A stretch of DNA of 64,000 nucleotides from assembly GCA_965203435.1 (NCBI GenBank), contig CBDBCU010000008.1, forward strand, positions 310,001 through 374,000, read 5' to 3'. This document shows positions 8,667 through 16,703 of this stretch, one piece after another. The DNA comes from CBDBCU01 sp965203435 (GTDB lineage Bacteria > Chloroflexota > Dehalococcoidia > Lucifugimonadales > UBA3495). Every line of letters begins with the position of its first letter. Position 1 is the stretch's first letter. The notes beneath the pieces are model-generated. The model had not been told where the DNA came from, made no database searches, and saw only the letters and a program-made list of their open reading frames with translations. The translations under genes and the position numbers were made by a program.

Positions 8667-9160
8667 TGCGAGTTTTTACCATCGGCGGCTACGGCTTTGA
8701 TGAAAGTTCCTTTCTTGCCGCCCTAGAAGCGGCGGATGTTGACCTTTTCCTGGACCTTCGCCAGCGGGCCGGTATGCGCGGCGCCAAGTACGCTTTCCTC
8801 AACAAGAGCCGGTTGCAAGAGTCCCTGGCCTGCATGGGCAAGGAGTATCGCCATCTCAGCAAACTGGCGCCTACTTCGGACATCCGGGCACTGCAAAAGG
8901 AGGAGGACCTTGCCGAAGGGGTCTTGAAACGGGAGCGCGTTGAACTGTCCCCGTCTTTCATTGCGGCCTATCAGGATGAAGTGCTGTCCGCTTTTGACGC
9001 GGAGATAGAGGAGTTTGCCGATTCCTTGCAGGATGTGGAGAGCATAGCTTTTTTCTGCGTCGAGGAGGCGCCTCAGGCGTGCCACCGTTCCCTGGTTGCC
9101 GGCAGAGTCGCCGCGTATTTCGGCGTTGCGGTGGTAGATTTGCGGCCATGCGTTGCTTGA
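8666..9160 (+). CDS. DUF488 family protein, second of operon
   Basis: 164 residues from the ATG at 8666 (TGATG overlap with the upstream gene, GGGAGGG ribosome site). It is a divergent DUF488 protein: MRVFTIGGYGFDESSFLAAL, then DLFLDLRQRAGMRGAKYAFLN and the signature FFCVEEAPQACHRS (about 129-142). The charged insertion EEDLAEGVLKRERVELS is not found in its partner. Two dissimilar DUF488 subunits in one operon suggest a heteromer or sequential steps. Confidence 0.87.
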   Translation: MRVFTIGGYGFDESSFLAALEAADVDLFLDLRQRAGMRGAKYAFLNKSRLQESLACMGKEYRHLSKLAPTSDIRALQKEEDLAEGVLKRERVELSPSFIAAYQDEVLSAFDAEIEEFADSLQDVESIAFFCVEEAPQACHRSLVAGRVAAYFGVAVVDLRPCVA

Positions 9161-9765
9161 TTGTTTCCAAAACCGCAGCCCGCAATACGGTTTGCGTCGG
9201 CGCTTTGGCCGCCGACCGCTCGAATCTGCGCCTGACCGAACAGGACGGTTTCCCTTTTCTGCCCCACGATACCCCTTATGCAATCGGGCAGATTTGGGAA
9301 CTATCCTACACCCCTTGCGCCGACCTGACTGCTCCTCACTTGGAGGATGTGCTGGTCACCGCCGCTGAACTCGTCAGCTCGCGCTCCGATCTGGCGGAAC
9401 GATTGCCCGGGTGGATAAGCCCTTGGCGGGGCGGCGTGGCCGACCTCTTTGACGGGAAAATCAGCGGCCCCACATCCTCGGGCAGCGGGTATATTCAGGA
9501 CGACGTCCCCCAGCAGAGCGTAGGTTTCTGGATGCCCGACCGGGATCTGGTTTCCGAATATGAGGTTTCGCCCTATAACGGCATACGCCGTTATTATTAC
9601 CGATATGAACCGTTCCGCATATCCTATGTCGGAGTGGCTCGTCCGCCGGACCAGATTGGCGCCGGCGCATTAGTGCGGGTTTCCTTGGCTCGCTGGTACA
9701 AACCGCCCCCTGCGGCCGACGATTTCCCGGAACGCTGCTACTTGCAGATTTCCGGCGCTTATTAG
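9148..9765 (+). CDS. Dual OB-fold-type protein, third gene of the DUF488 operon
   Basis: 205 residues from the ATG at 9148, overlapping the preceding gene by 13 bases. The start CLIVSKTAARNTVCVGAL, followed by LRLTEQDG and IGQIWELSY, matches the 'dual OB-containing domain' family as I recall it. It would be a predicted nucleic-acid-binding partner for DUF488 enzymes. The C-terminal half is Tyr- and Pro-rich (YNGIRRYYYRYEPF, about 157-170; RVSLARWYKPP, near the end). The assignment rests on N-terminal pattern only. Confidence 0.6.
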   Translation: MRCLIVSKTAARNTVCVGALAADRSNLRLTEQDGFPFLPHDTPYAIGQIWELSYTPCADLTAPHLEDVLVTAAELVSSRSDLAERLPGWISPWRGGVADLFDGKISGPTSSGSGYIQDDVPQQSVGFWMPDRDLVSEYEVSPYNGIRRYYYRYEPFRISYVGVARPPDQIGAGALVRVSLARWYKPPPAADDFPERCYLQISGAY

Positions 9766-9797
9766 AATGGAAACGCCTCCTCCTTTTTACACCGCCC

Positions 9798-10196
9798 CTA
9801 CCCCCCGCCGCCATAAATTGCCAGCATCTGGTCGATGAAAGTTTGCGCCTTTTCCCAGGCTTCGGCGAACTCTGGCGGAGCGAGGTGCAGGCGGTCGGCG
9901 TTGATGTGGAGGCGGTCAGCGGCCCGCCAGTTTTCCACCAGGTCGGCCAAAGCCGTATCGCCGGCTATCCAGTGGCGCAGAAAGTGAACCTTGGCGGCGG
10001 TAGCGTGGGGGTCGTCGCCCTGCTGGTTAGCCAAGGCGTTGATGCACTGCTTGGCTGCTTCGTAAAGCAGAATTCCAGCGGCTTCGGGAGCGGCCGCTTG
10101 CTCCCGCAAAAATTGCGCCAGCCGCCGGTATTCCCGCGCCTGAGCGGCGTGGCGGGCCGCTTTTTCCTCCCCGGGAGGGGGATTATTCTGGCTCAC
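9798..10196 (-). CDS. Small helical protein, HEPN-like, second of a pair
   Basis: 132 residues starting at GTG 10196 within the last codons of the upstream gene (14-base overlap), so translation is coupled. It is mostly helical: a Glu/Arg-rich region, then AGILLYEAAKQCINALANQQGDD, which looks like the central helices of HEPN/PaREP1-type proteins. There is no clear RxxxxH ribonuclease motif. A toxin-antitoxin or nucleotide-associated role is possible but not shown. Confidence 0.6.
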   Translation of the reverse strand: MSQNNPPPGEEKAARHAAQAREYRRLAQFLREQAAAPEAAGILLYEAAKQCINALANQQGDDPHATAAKVHFLRHWIAGDTALADLVENWRAADRLHINADRLHLAPPEFAEAWEKAQTFIDQMLAIYGGGG

Positions 10197-10536
10197 CGTG
10201 ACACTTCACCAAGAACTGACGGGTGGCCCCGAAAAACATATCGATCTGGTAATCCTCCAGACACTCGGATTCGGCGTGTTCCCGCACGGTTTTGGCGTCG
10301 GCCAGGCCGCTCAGATAGCGCTGCTTGACGGCGGGGCGGCCGGCATCCAAAGCCACGGCCACGGCGCTGAGGTCGCCGCAGTCCAGTTCCCGGGCCCGGG
10401 CCAAGCCGATGAAAGTGGCTTCGGTGGCTTTCCACAGGTAGCCGGCGGCTTTCTGATGATTGCCGAAAGCCAGTTCCTTGTCGGCCCGGGACAGGTATTC
10501 CAGGGGGGTATATTCGGCGGCCAATTCCGTTGCCAT
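10183..10536 (-). CDS. Small helical protein, HEPN/PaREP1-like, first of a pair
   Basis: 117 residues. The ATG at 10536 is chosen over the preceding GTG because AAGGAG lies seven bases upstream. The central helix pattern YLSRADKELAFGNHQKAAGYLWKATEATFIGLARARELD resembles the PaREP1 cluster found 3-7 kb away (LxxGDxxQASExxWGAAAAA), though it is much more divergent. It forms an operon with the following gene. Confidence 0.6.
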   Translation of the reverse strand: MATELAAEYTPLEYLSRADKELAFGNHQKAAGYLWKATEATFIGLARARELDCGDLSAVAVALDAGRPAVKQRYLSGLADAKTVREHAESECLEDYQIDMFFGATRQFLVKCHGEPE

Positions 10537-10598
10537 CACTCTGCTCCTTTATCCCGTCTTGACGGGATAAGTATATCATCCCGGCAAGCAGTTCCGGC

Positions 10599-12863
10599 CT
10601 ACCCCGCCAAAGCCCGCAGCACCCGGTCGGGGGTGAGGGGCAGTTCGGTCAGGCGCAAGCCGATGGCGTCATAGACCGCGTTGGCGATGGCCGGGGCTAC
10701 GCCGGGACAAGGGACTTCGCCCAAACCTTTCGCGCCCATCGGCCCGACCGGATCCACGATGTCGGCAAAGATTACCTGCAAATCCGGGTAGTCCATAATG
10801 GTCGGGCTTTTGTGTTCTAGGTAGCTGGCGTTCAGGGTTACGCCGGTGGGGCCGTCGGTCACCAGTTCCTCGGACAGGGCAAAACCCAGCATCTGGGACA
10901 CCGCGCCCTCCACCTGATTCAAGGCCATTTGCGGGTTCATAATGCGCCCGGAATCCTGGGCGGCCACATAGCGAATCACCCGCACCCGCCCGGTGTCGGT
11001 ATCCACTTCCACCTCGGCAAAGTGGGCGCCAAAGGAATTGACGATATAGTCGGCGCTGCCCGGGGCCGCAATGGTAACTTCCTCGACAATAGCCTCGCCA
11101 TCCATCCGTGCCGCCACCTCGGTCAAGGCCATACTGCGCTCCGGATCGGTGGTTACATAGACCCGGCCGTCCCGGATGTCCAGCTGCTGTACCGGCGCCT
11201 CCAAGCCGTCGGAGGCCAGTTCCAGCAGTTGGCGGCGCACTTCCAGAGCGGCCGGCAGCAGGGCGCTGCCAGTGGAAAAGGTGGCGGTGGAGCCGGCGGT
11301 GATGGGGGCTTCCGGCGTGCCAGACGAATCGCCGAACACCGTTACAATATCGGTTTCCGGGACGCCCAGGATTTCGGCGGCCATTTGCGGCAATACCGTG
11401 GTGGCCCCTTCGCCCACATCCATCAGGCCGCTGAGCAGGGAGATTTGACCGCTTTTGGCGACGCTGACGGCGGCGGCGGACGGAGAGCCGGGGCCGCCGC
11501 GATAAATCATCATACTCATCCCCTGGCCGCGCTTTTTCGCCGGATCCGCCGGCTGCTCCAGCGGCTGATTCCAGCCAAAGGCCGCCGCGCCTTTGATTAA
11601 ACACTCCTCTAATCCGTTGCTGGAAAAGGGGATGCCGCCCTCAATGGGCTGGCTGTCGACCACCTGATCCGGCGGGGAAAGGCGCGGCCCCGGCTGCCCC
11701 TGCGGCGGCACCCGGTTTTTCAAGCGGAACTCCAACGAATCCATCCCCAACGCCGCCGCCGCCCGCTCCATCAGCGTCTCCAGGGCAAAGTGGCCCTGCG
11801 GCGCGCCCAAGGCCCGATAGGAGCCGGCCGCCGGGCAGTTGGTATAAGCCAGCCAGGATTCGTAGCGGACATTAGGGCAATGGTACAGATAGATGATGCC
11901 CTGGCCGGCGCGGCGGGCCACGCCAGCCCCGGAGGCGGCGTAAGCCCCGGTGTTCAGGGTGGAAATGCCGTGAATGGCGGTAATCGTCCCATCCCGCTTG
12001 ACGCCCACTTTCAGCTGAATGCGCCCGGCGTGGCGGGTGCGCCCGGCAATGAATTCATCCTCCCGGGAATACTCGATCCGCACCGGCCGGCCGGCTTGCC
12101 GGGCCAGCAGAGCGGCGATAGCGGCCATCCGGGACTCATCCTTGTTGCCGAATCCGCCGCCCAGAAAGGGGCCGACAATCTGCACCTGATTGAGCGGCAA
12201 ATCCAGGCATTGGGCCAGGGCCAGCTGGTCGACATGGACGCCGCGGGTGGATTTCCACACCGTCAGACTATCGCCCTCCCAAGCGGCCATGGCGGCCCGG
12301 GGTTCCATCGGCGTGGCCGAATGGCAGGCAATCCGATAGGTTTCCTCGAAAATCAGGTCGGCATCGGCAAAGCCTTGTTCCACATCCCCCCGGCCGATGG
12401 ACAGCGGCGGGTTGATTGCCAGGTTGCCGCCGGGATGGATGGGATAGGCGTCCGCCGCCAGGGCGGCGTCCGGGTCGGTGTAAAAGGGCAGGGTTTCGTA
12501 TTCCACCTGGATTAACGAGGCGGCGTAGCGGGCGGTGTCGGCGTCCACGGCGGCGACGGCGGCCACTTCATCGCCCACAAAACGCACCCGGGTATCCAGG
12601 GGCAAAGTGTCGGCGGCGATGGGCGACACCGGCCGCTGGGGGATGGTAAAGGGCGTGATGACCGCCAATACGCCGTCCACGGCCGCGGCGGCCGCGGTGT
12701 CCAGGCGGATAATGTTGGCGTGGGGATGGGGACTGCGGAGAATATGCCCGTGCAGCAGATCCGGCCGTTTCAGGTCGGCGGAATAGCGGGCGGCGCCGGT
12801 AAGTTTTTCGGGAAAGTCGCGGCGGGGAACGCTGCGGCCAACAACGGACAGGGCAGTGGTCAT
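10599..12863 (-). CDS. Molybdopterin-binding large subunit, xanthine dehydrogenase/CO dehydrogenase family
   Basis: 754 residues, full length for a CoxL/XdhB-type subunit. Family marks include GRSVPRRDFPEKLTGAARY at the start, GPFLGGGFGNKDE (about 215-227), YRALGAPQGHFALE and, near the C-terminus, GAKGLGEVPCPGVAPAIANA, whose Glu is the catalytic base of molybdenum hydroxylases. The CoxL-specific active-site loop with AYxCSFR is absent, so CO oxidation is unlikely; the substrate is probably an aldehyde or N-heterocycle. The matching [2Fe-2S] subunit lies 15 kb away at 28242-28736 and no FAD subunit is present in the window. Confidence 0.9.
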   Translation of the reverse strand: MTTALSVVGRSVPRRDFPEKLTGAARYSADLKRPDLLHGHILRSPHPHANIIRLDTAAAAAVDGVLAVITPFTIPQRPVSPIAADTLPLDTRVRFVGDEVAAVAAVDADTARYAASLIQVEYETLPFYTDPDAALAADAYPIHPGGNLAINPPLSIGRGDVEQGFADADLIFEETYRIACHSATPMEPRAAMAAWEGDSLTVWKSTRGVHVDQLALAQCLDLPLNQVQIVGPFLGGGFGNKDESRMAAIAALLARQAGRPVRIEYSREDEFIAGRTRHAGRIQLKVGVKRDGTITAIHGISTLNTGAYAASGAGVARRAGQGIIYLYHCPNVRYESWLAYTNCPAAGSYRALGAPQGHFALETLMERAAAALGMDSLEFRLKNRVPPQGQPGPRLSPPDQVVDSQPIEGGIPFSSNGLEECLIKGAAAFGWNQPLEQPADPAKKRGQGMSMMIYRGGPGSPSAAAVSVAKSGQISLLSGLMDVGEGATTVLPQMAAEILGVPETDIVTVFGDSSGTPEAPITAGSTATFSTGSALLPAALEVRRQLLELASDGLEAPVQQLDIRDGRVYVTTDPERSMALTEVAARMDGEAIVEEVTIAAPGSADYIVNSFGAHFAEVEVDTDTGRVRVIRYVAAQDSGRIMNPQMALNQVEGAVSQMLGFALSEELVTDGPTGVTLNASYLEHKSPTIMDYPDLQVIFADIVDPVGPMGAKGLGEVPCPGVAPAIANAVYDAIGLRLTELPLTPDRVLRALAG

Positions 12864-12882
12864 AAGGGGGACGGCTCCTTTT

Positions 12883-13776
12883 TCAGGATTGGGGTTCGGG
12901 GGGAGATTCCAGCTCCGCAGTGGCCGACTCCGCGATAAGTTTCCGGTACTTCTCCAGAGCGTTGTGCAGCCACCCGGCCATCTCTGCCCAGTTTTCCCGG
13001 TTTTGGCAGTAATCCCGGGTCAGTCCCTTATCCTCTTGAGGGAAAAGCGGCTGCACGTAATTGTAACGCCGCCGGACTTCCGGGTCGTTACTGGTTTGCC
13101 TGTTCGACAGGTAACGCCTTATTCCCCAAGAAAACAGGCCGAGGGCGACAACAAGATCGTCTATCTTGATATAGACGTTAGAATCGCGGTAGCCGGGACG
13201 CCATCCCGGCAAATCGCCGGGGTGGGACTGATTGTAGAACTCCCAAAAGTCTTGGCGGTACTGTTGGAGTTCGCTGAGTCCTCCGCTTTCACGCTCGACG
13301 CGGATTTCCCTGTCCCAATCGTTGGGCCGTTCCAGCACCTCAAAAAGCGGCGCCAAGGGAGAATCGCCGATTTGAACCACTTTCACCCGCACGGCAAAGA
13401 AAGCATAGGGATCGAAAGTATGCTCATTCAGCCAGCGGAGGGCCGAGAGATGGGGATTGGTGAACTCCCGGGCAATCCAGATGATGGTTTGGGCTTCCGT
13501 ACCGGCTAGGTAGGTGAGAACCTGCCCCAAGTGGGTATGGTTAGTCCACTCCAACTGGTTCTCAATCAAGACCAGACTACCGTTACGAGGGTTGCGGGCC
13601 ACGATGTCGGCGGAGAACTGTTCCACGGACATCTCAGTCTGCACCAATTCCATCGGGATGCCGATGACTTGGGCCAACTTGTCCAGGTTTTCGGCCAGCC
13701 AAGGCGTAAAATTGTTGGCCTCGTGCGGCCAAGCCTGCCGCAAATCGACTCCTTTGAGTTCCCCGAACTCTACCAT
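12883..13776 (-). CDS. DUF4268-type protein with PD-(D/E)XK-like nuclease core
   Basis: 297 residues from the ATG at 13776, which follows GAGGAGG; the longer frame to 13884 is unsupported. The segment SADIVARNPRNGSLVLIENQ and HLGQVLTYLAGTEAQTIIWIA is the conserved core of a family of predicted restriction-like proteins, with D57 and E72-N-Q74 in the place of D...(D/E)xK. The C-terminal half (about 150-280) carries the DUF4268-like region. Its promoter (TTGACA 13879-13884, 17 bp, TACAAA 13856-13861) is homologous to that of the PaREP1-like gene at 14906. Confidence 0.8.
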   Translation of the reverse strand: MVEFGELKGVDLRQAWPHEANNFTPWLAENLDKLAQVIGIPMELVQTEMSVEQFSADIVARNPRNGSLVLIENQLEWTNHTHLGQVLTYLAGTEAQTIIWIAREFTNPHLSALRWLNEHTFDPYAFFAVRVKVVQIGDSPLAPLFEVLERPNDWDREIRVERESGGLSELQQYRQDFWEFYNQSHPGDLPGWRPGYRDSNVYIKIDDLVVALGLFSWGIRRYLSNRQTSNDPEVRRRYNYVQPLFPQEDKGLTRDYCQNRENWAEMAGWLHNALEKYRKLIAESATAELESPPEPQS

Positions 13777-13855
13777 AAGGGTTGCGCCTCCTCTAAATCT
13801 GAATGGGGGATAAGGGCCAGGGCCGGCGGTCGATTCCCGGCGGCCGGGCAATCCT

Positions 13856-13884
13856 TTTGTATGCCATTTGGCCGCCGCTGTCAA
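13856..13884 (-). promoter_or_regulatory. Promoter of the DUF4268-type gene
   Basis: Reading the minus strand: TTGACA, a 17-bp spacer (GCGGCGGCCAAATGGCA) and TACAAA. The surrounding 70 bases align with the upstream region of the gene at 14906, whose promoter differs in only a few positions. Confidence 0.6.
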
Positions 13885-13899
13885 GCCTTTGCCGGCCGC

Positions 13900-14382
13900 C
13901 TACCCCTCGGCCGGTACTATCGGCCGCCCCCGCAAATCCAGGATGCCGTCCAGCATCCCGAGGCTCTGGCGATCGCGGCGGCCGGTGGGGACAAAGGGCG
14001 TCGGAGTTTCGGTCTTTACCTGCTCGAGGATGGACAGCAGTTCCGCGACTTGCGCGATGCCCTCAGCCACTTCCTCCTCACCGTAGTGGTCCTCATAAGA
14101 GTTGCGTTGCATATCATAGGCACACACCATCATTCCCATAATCTGGGGCCGGTGGTGTTCCCGGGAAATGCGCCAGACAGCGGCGCTGATTAGGGTATGG
14201 GCGTAGTGCTGCCAACCGCGCATTTCCGCCACGGACTTGACGGCCGCGGCCGCCGCTCCCCAAGCCTTTTCCGAGGCTTGCAGCAAATCCCCCGCGTCCA
14301 GCTCGATCCGGGCTTGGGCGATTAACTCGCGGCTGGTGTTGGCGTAGGTTTCCGGCGGGTTATATTCTATGGCAGTGGTCAT
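13900..14382 (-). CDS. PaREP1-like helical protein, copy 1
   Basis: 160 residues, ATG 14382, ribosome site AGGAGG. The family core is IELDAGDLLQASEKAWGAAAAAVKSVAEMRGWQHY (about 28-62), the pattern of the PaREP1 family first described in archaea and related to HEPN-like four-helix proteins. The C-terminal tail RRDRQSLGMLDGILDLRGRP is shared with all local paralogues. Function is unknown; nearby nuclease-fold genes make a conflict-system role conceivable. Confidence 0.75.
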   Translation of the reverse strand: MTTAIEYNPPETYANTSRELIAQARIELDAGDLLQASEKAWGAAAAAVKSVAEMRGWQHYAHTLISAAVWRISREHHRPQIMGMMVCAYDMQRNSYEDHYGEEEVAEGIAQVAELLSILEQVKTETPTPFVPTGRRDRQSLGMLDGILDLRGRPIVPAEG

Positions 14383-14423
14383 TTTCGGCTGATGCCTCCT
14401 TTAAGATCGTAGTCCGGGCAACC

Positions 14424-14906
14424 CTACCCTTGGGCCGGGGCTATCGGCCGTCCCCGCAAGTCCAGGATGCCATCTAGCATCCCGAGGCGGCGGCGGTCGA
14501 AAGCATTGGTCGGGATGACGGACGTCGGGATTTCGGTTTTCACCGCCTCGAGGATGGATAGCAATTCCTCTACCCGGGCGATGCCCAGGGCAACCTCGCG
14601 CGGCCCCAAGCGGTATTCGTAGTAGTTCTGGTGCAAATCGCCGGCCCACGGCATCAGTTCCAGCACCCGGGGCCGGTTATACTCCTCGGAAATGCGCCAG
14701 GCGGCGGCGCTGATTAGGGTATGGGCGTAGTGCTGCCAGCCGCGCATTTCCGCCACGGCCTTGATGGCGGCGGCGGCCGCGCCCCAAGCCTTTTCCGAGG
14801 CTTGCAGCAGGTCGCCCTGTTCCAGTTCCTGATGGGCCAGGCCAATAAATTCCCGGCTCTGGTTGGCGTAGGTTTCCGGCGGGTTATACACTATGGCGGT
14901 GGTCAT
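14424..14906 (-). CDS. PaREP1-like helical protein, copy 2
   Basis: 160 residues from the ATG at 14906, behind AAAGGAGG. It is nearly identical to copy 1 in the N-terminal 65 residues (NPPETYANQSREF, GDLLQASEKAWGAAAAAIK) and the C-terminal tail, and diverges in the middle (LELMPWAGDLHQNYYEYRLG). A promoter TTGACC-17-TACAAA lies at 14970-14998. Copy 3 at 17155 shares the LELMPWA middle, so copies 2 and 3 are closest relatives. Confidence 0.75.
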   Translation of the reverse strand: MTTAIVYNPPETYANQSREFIGLAHQELEQGDLLQASEKAWGAAAAAIKAVAEMRGWQHYAHTLISAAAWRISEEYNRPRVLELMPWAGDLHQNYYEYRLGPREVALGIARVEELLSILEAVKTEIPTSVIPTNAFDRRRLGMLDGILDLRGRPIAPAQG

Positions 14907-14969
14907 TTTTCCTGATGCCTCCTTTAGGGCCAAGGGCCGGCGTCCGCTGTCGGACTGCCGGACAATTGG

Positions 14970-14998
14970 TTTGTATGCCCAAGGGTCGCCGCGGTCAA
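14970..14998 (-). promoter_or_regulatory. Promoter of PaREP1-like copy 2
   Basis: On the minus strand TTGACC, 17 bp, TACAAA. This block and about 45 bases downstream match the promoter region of the DUF4268-type gene, indicating duplication of a promoter segment within the island. Confidence 0.55.
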
Positions 14999-15393
14999 GC
15001 TGCGGGGTCGGGGCGGAATTGCCAACCGTACTTGACCGCGGCGGCCCGGAGCAGTTTGGCTTTGGTCGCTATTTGATTTCGGCTCCTTAAAGCGGTGAAG
15101 TCAATGGAAACGTGTTCCGGATAGGGAATCCCATCAGGAATAACCGGCAGCTCTAATTCGCGGCAGTCTTGCACCGTAACCGCCACGACACCGCCGGATT
15201 GCAGTCCCGCGGCATTGGTGAAGTGGCGTCAGGAGTTTTCGGCAGTAATCCGGTCGCCGTCATAAACGGAGAGTTTCTGGTCTTGCGCCGACGGATAAAA
15301 AGCCTGCGCGGTGCAGCGTTCCTGCCGGGTAGGGGGGTCTATCCGAATAAAGTTGGGATTTACCTGCCGATAAAGCAGGGTGGCGTCGTTCAT
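14995..15393 (-). pseudogene. Conserved small protein interrupted by an in-frame TGA
   Basis: The start ATG at 15393 overlaps the stop of the upstream gene (ATGA). The frame reads MNDATLLYRQVNPNFIRI to residue 54, meets TGA at 15229-15231, then continues in the same frame to 14995 with RHFTNAAGLQSGGVVAVTVQ and a compact C-terminus ending near the window's other paralogue cluster. I recall relatives with a Trp at this point (W-RHYT), so TGG to TGA is the simplest explanation. TGA is a normal stop elsewhere here. It is called a pseudogene, but sequencing error is possible. Confidence 0.65.
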
Positions 15394-15806
15394 TCGGCCT
15401 GCTTTGCCCAATGGAGCAGTTCGCCGACCAGCCACTGCCAGCCGGCGGCGTCCAGGGTCAAATCCCGTTCCGCGTCATTGTCGGTGGACAAATCCAGCCG
15501 ATGCCACCAGGCTTGGCCGGTTGCCAGGTTCACCTCAAGGCTGATGTCCTGCGGCCCCAAAGACCACTCCGCTTGTACGCCGCCCTCGGGAGTCGGATAA
15601 AGGCAAGGCAGCGGCGCATAGTCCGGGTAATGCCGATCGAACCCGGCGGCCAGCCAATCCAACCCGGCGGGGCTGGGCGCTTTGCCGTAGCCGTTGCCCC
15701 AATCGGCGGCGGCCTGCATACCGTCGGCCCACCCGTCGGTCAACTGCCGCAGTTCATCCAGCCGCGCCCGGATGTTAAGGGCGGATTTTTGCGTTGAGGT
15801 TGCCAT
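15390..15806 (-). CDS. Uncharacterised protein, first gene of a two-gene cassette
   Basis: 138 residues. Conserved-looking segments are LTDGWADG, KAPSPAGLDWLAAGFDRHYP and YPTPEGGVQAEWSLGPQDISLEV, a combination seen in a widespread family of unknown function. Its stop overlaps the ATG of the next gene by four bases (ATGA), so the two are coupled, in the manner of a toxin-antitoxin or accessory cassette. The partner is broken by an in-frame stop in this genome. Confidence 0.7.
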   Translation of the reverse strand: MATSTQKSALNIRARLDELRQLTDGWADGMQAAADWGNGYGKAPSPAGLDWLAAGFDRHYPDYAPLPCLYPTPEGGVQAEWSLGPQDISLEVNLATGQAWWHRLDLSTDNDAERDLTLDAAGWQWLVGELLHWAKQAE

Positions 15807-15882
15807 CGCTGCCCCGCTCCCGTCTCAAAGTTACCGGAATATACCACAAAGGCTGGGCCGGTTCCAAGGGGAGGCCGGCCGC

Positions 15883-16054
15883 CTACCCCTCAGCCGAAAC
15901 CACCGGCCGCCCCCGCAAGTCCAGGATGCCGTCCAGCATCCCGAGGCTTTGGCGGTCGCGGCGATTGCCGGGCGTAAAGGGCCGTGGGGTCTCGGTTTTT
16001 ACCTGCTCGAGGGGCATAGGTTTCCGGCGGGTTATATTCTATGGCGGTGGTCAT
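15883..16054 (-). pseudogene. PaREP1-like remnant with internal deletion
   Basis: The first 14 codons (MTTAIEYNPPETYA) are joined directly to the last part of the gene, where LEQVKTET...LGMLDGILDLRGRP can be read only after a frame change. About 310 bases of the family's core are missing. Comparison with copies 1-3 places the junction near 16015, at a CC-rich stretch suggestive of short-homology deletion. No functional product is expected. Confidence 0.8.
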
Positions 16055-16070
16055 TTTTGAGTTGACTCCT

Positions 16071-16700
16071 TTAGCCGGCCGTCGCCGCTGGGGCGCGCCG
16101 GTAATAGTTGGCCCGGTCGGCCGGAGTTGCCGGGCGGCATTGGGCGGGGCGGATTTTGGCCGCCGCCAACAGGCGGCCGTCGGCATCCATAAAGTCCACC
16201 GACAAAGTTTCCGCAGCGGTGCCGCTGTGGTCAATGCTGGCGATGAATCCGATGACGCCGGGGTCTAGGCCGCCCTCCGGGTTGGCCGCTGGATGTAAAG
16301 GGCTACCCTCCGGGATCTGGCGAATTGCGGAACCGGGAAAGGGTTCGGTAAGGACGATGTTGGTATATTCGGCAAAAGCATCGCCGCCGCGCCACGCCGC
16401 CGGGCGTCGGGACAAGGCGGCTCGGCCAAACCGGTAGTTGCGCCGGTCGGCATCGGTAGCCGGGCGCGCCTGCGCCGGACGGAGGTCCGCCAAGGCCACG
16501 GTATAGCCACCGGGTTCCAGGAACTCCGCCAAGAAGGAATTTCCATCGGGATTGATGTCGATGACGATGCCAATGTCGCCCGGGCGCAACCCCTCTCCGG
16601 GGTTGGCGGCGGCCAATAACGGGCTGTCCGGCGGGACATCGTAAAGGCGCTGCAACGGCACCGGTTCGGTGAGCGCAATGCTGGCATATTCTTGGAACAC
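16071..16700 (-). CDS. Protein with two DUF4926 domains
   Basis: 209 residues from GTG 16700, which follows GGAGGTGAAAA. Two repeats of about 95 residues each read F-x-EY-x-x-I-x-LTEP ... GLxPGxIGxI ... DLRPAQxRPAT / KIRPAQCRPAT, matching a duplicated DUF4926 module. The three-base gap behind the DUF6883 gene indicates an operon. DUF4926 proteins usually partner DUF6883; the pair behaves like a toxin-antitoxin arrangement, but this is not proven. A double domain is unusual. Confidence 0.75.
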   Translation of the reverse strand: MFQEYASIALTEPVPLQRLYDVPPDSPLLAAANPGEGLRPGDIGIVIDINPDGNSFLAEFLEPGGYTVALADLRPAQARPATDADRRNYRFGRAALSRRPAAWRGGDAFAEYTNIVLTEPFPGSAIRQIPEGSPLHPAANPEGGLDPGVIGFIASIDHSGTAAETLSVDFMDADGRLLAAAKIRPAQCRPATPADRANYYRRAPAATAG

Positions 16701-16703
16701 TTT

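Noticed and set aside
15229..15231. TGA read as Trp or selenocysteine across the genome
   Set aside because: TGA ends several confident genes here, and no SECIS-like structure was recognised after this codon; local nonsense mutation is simpler.
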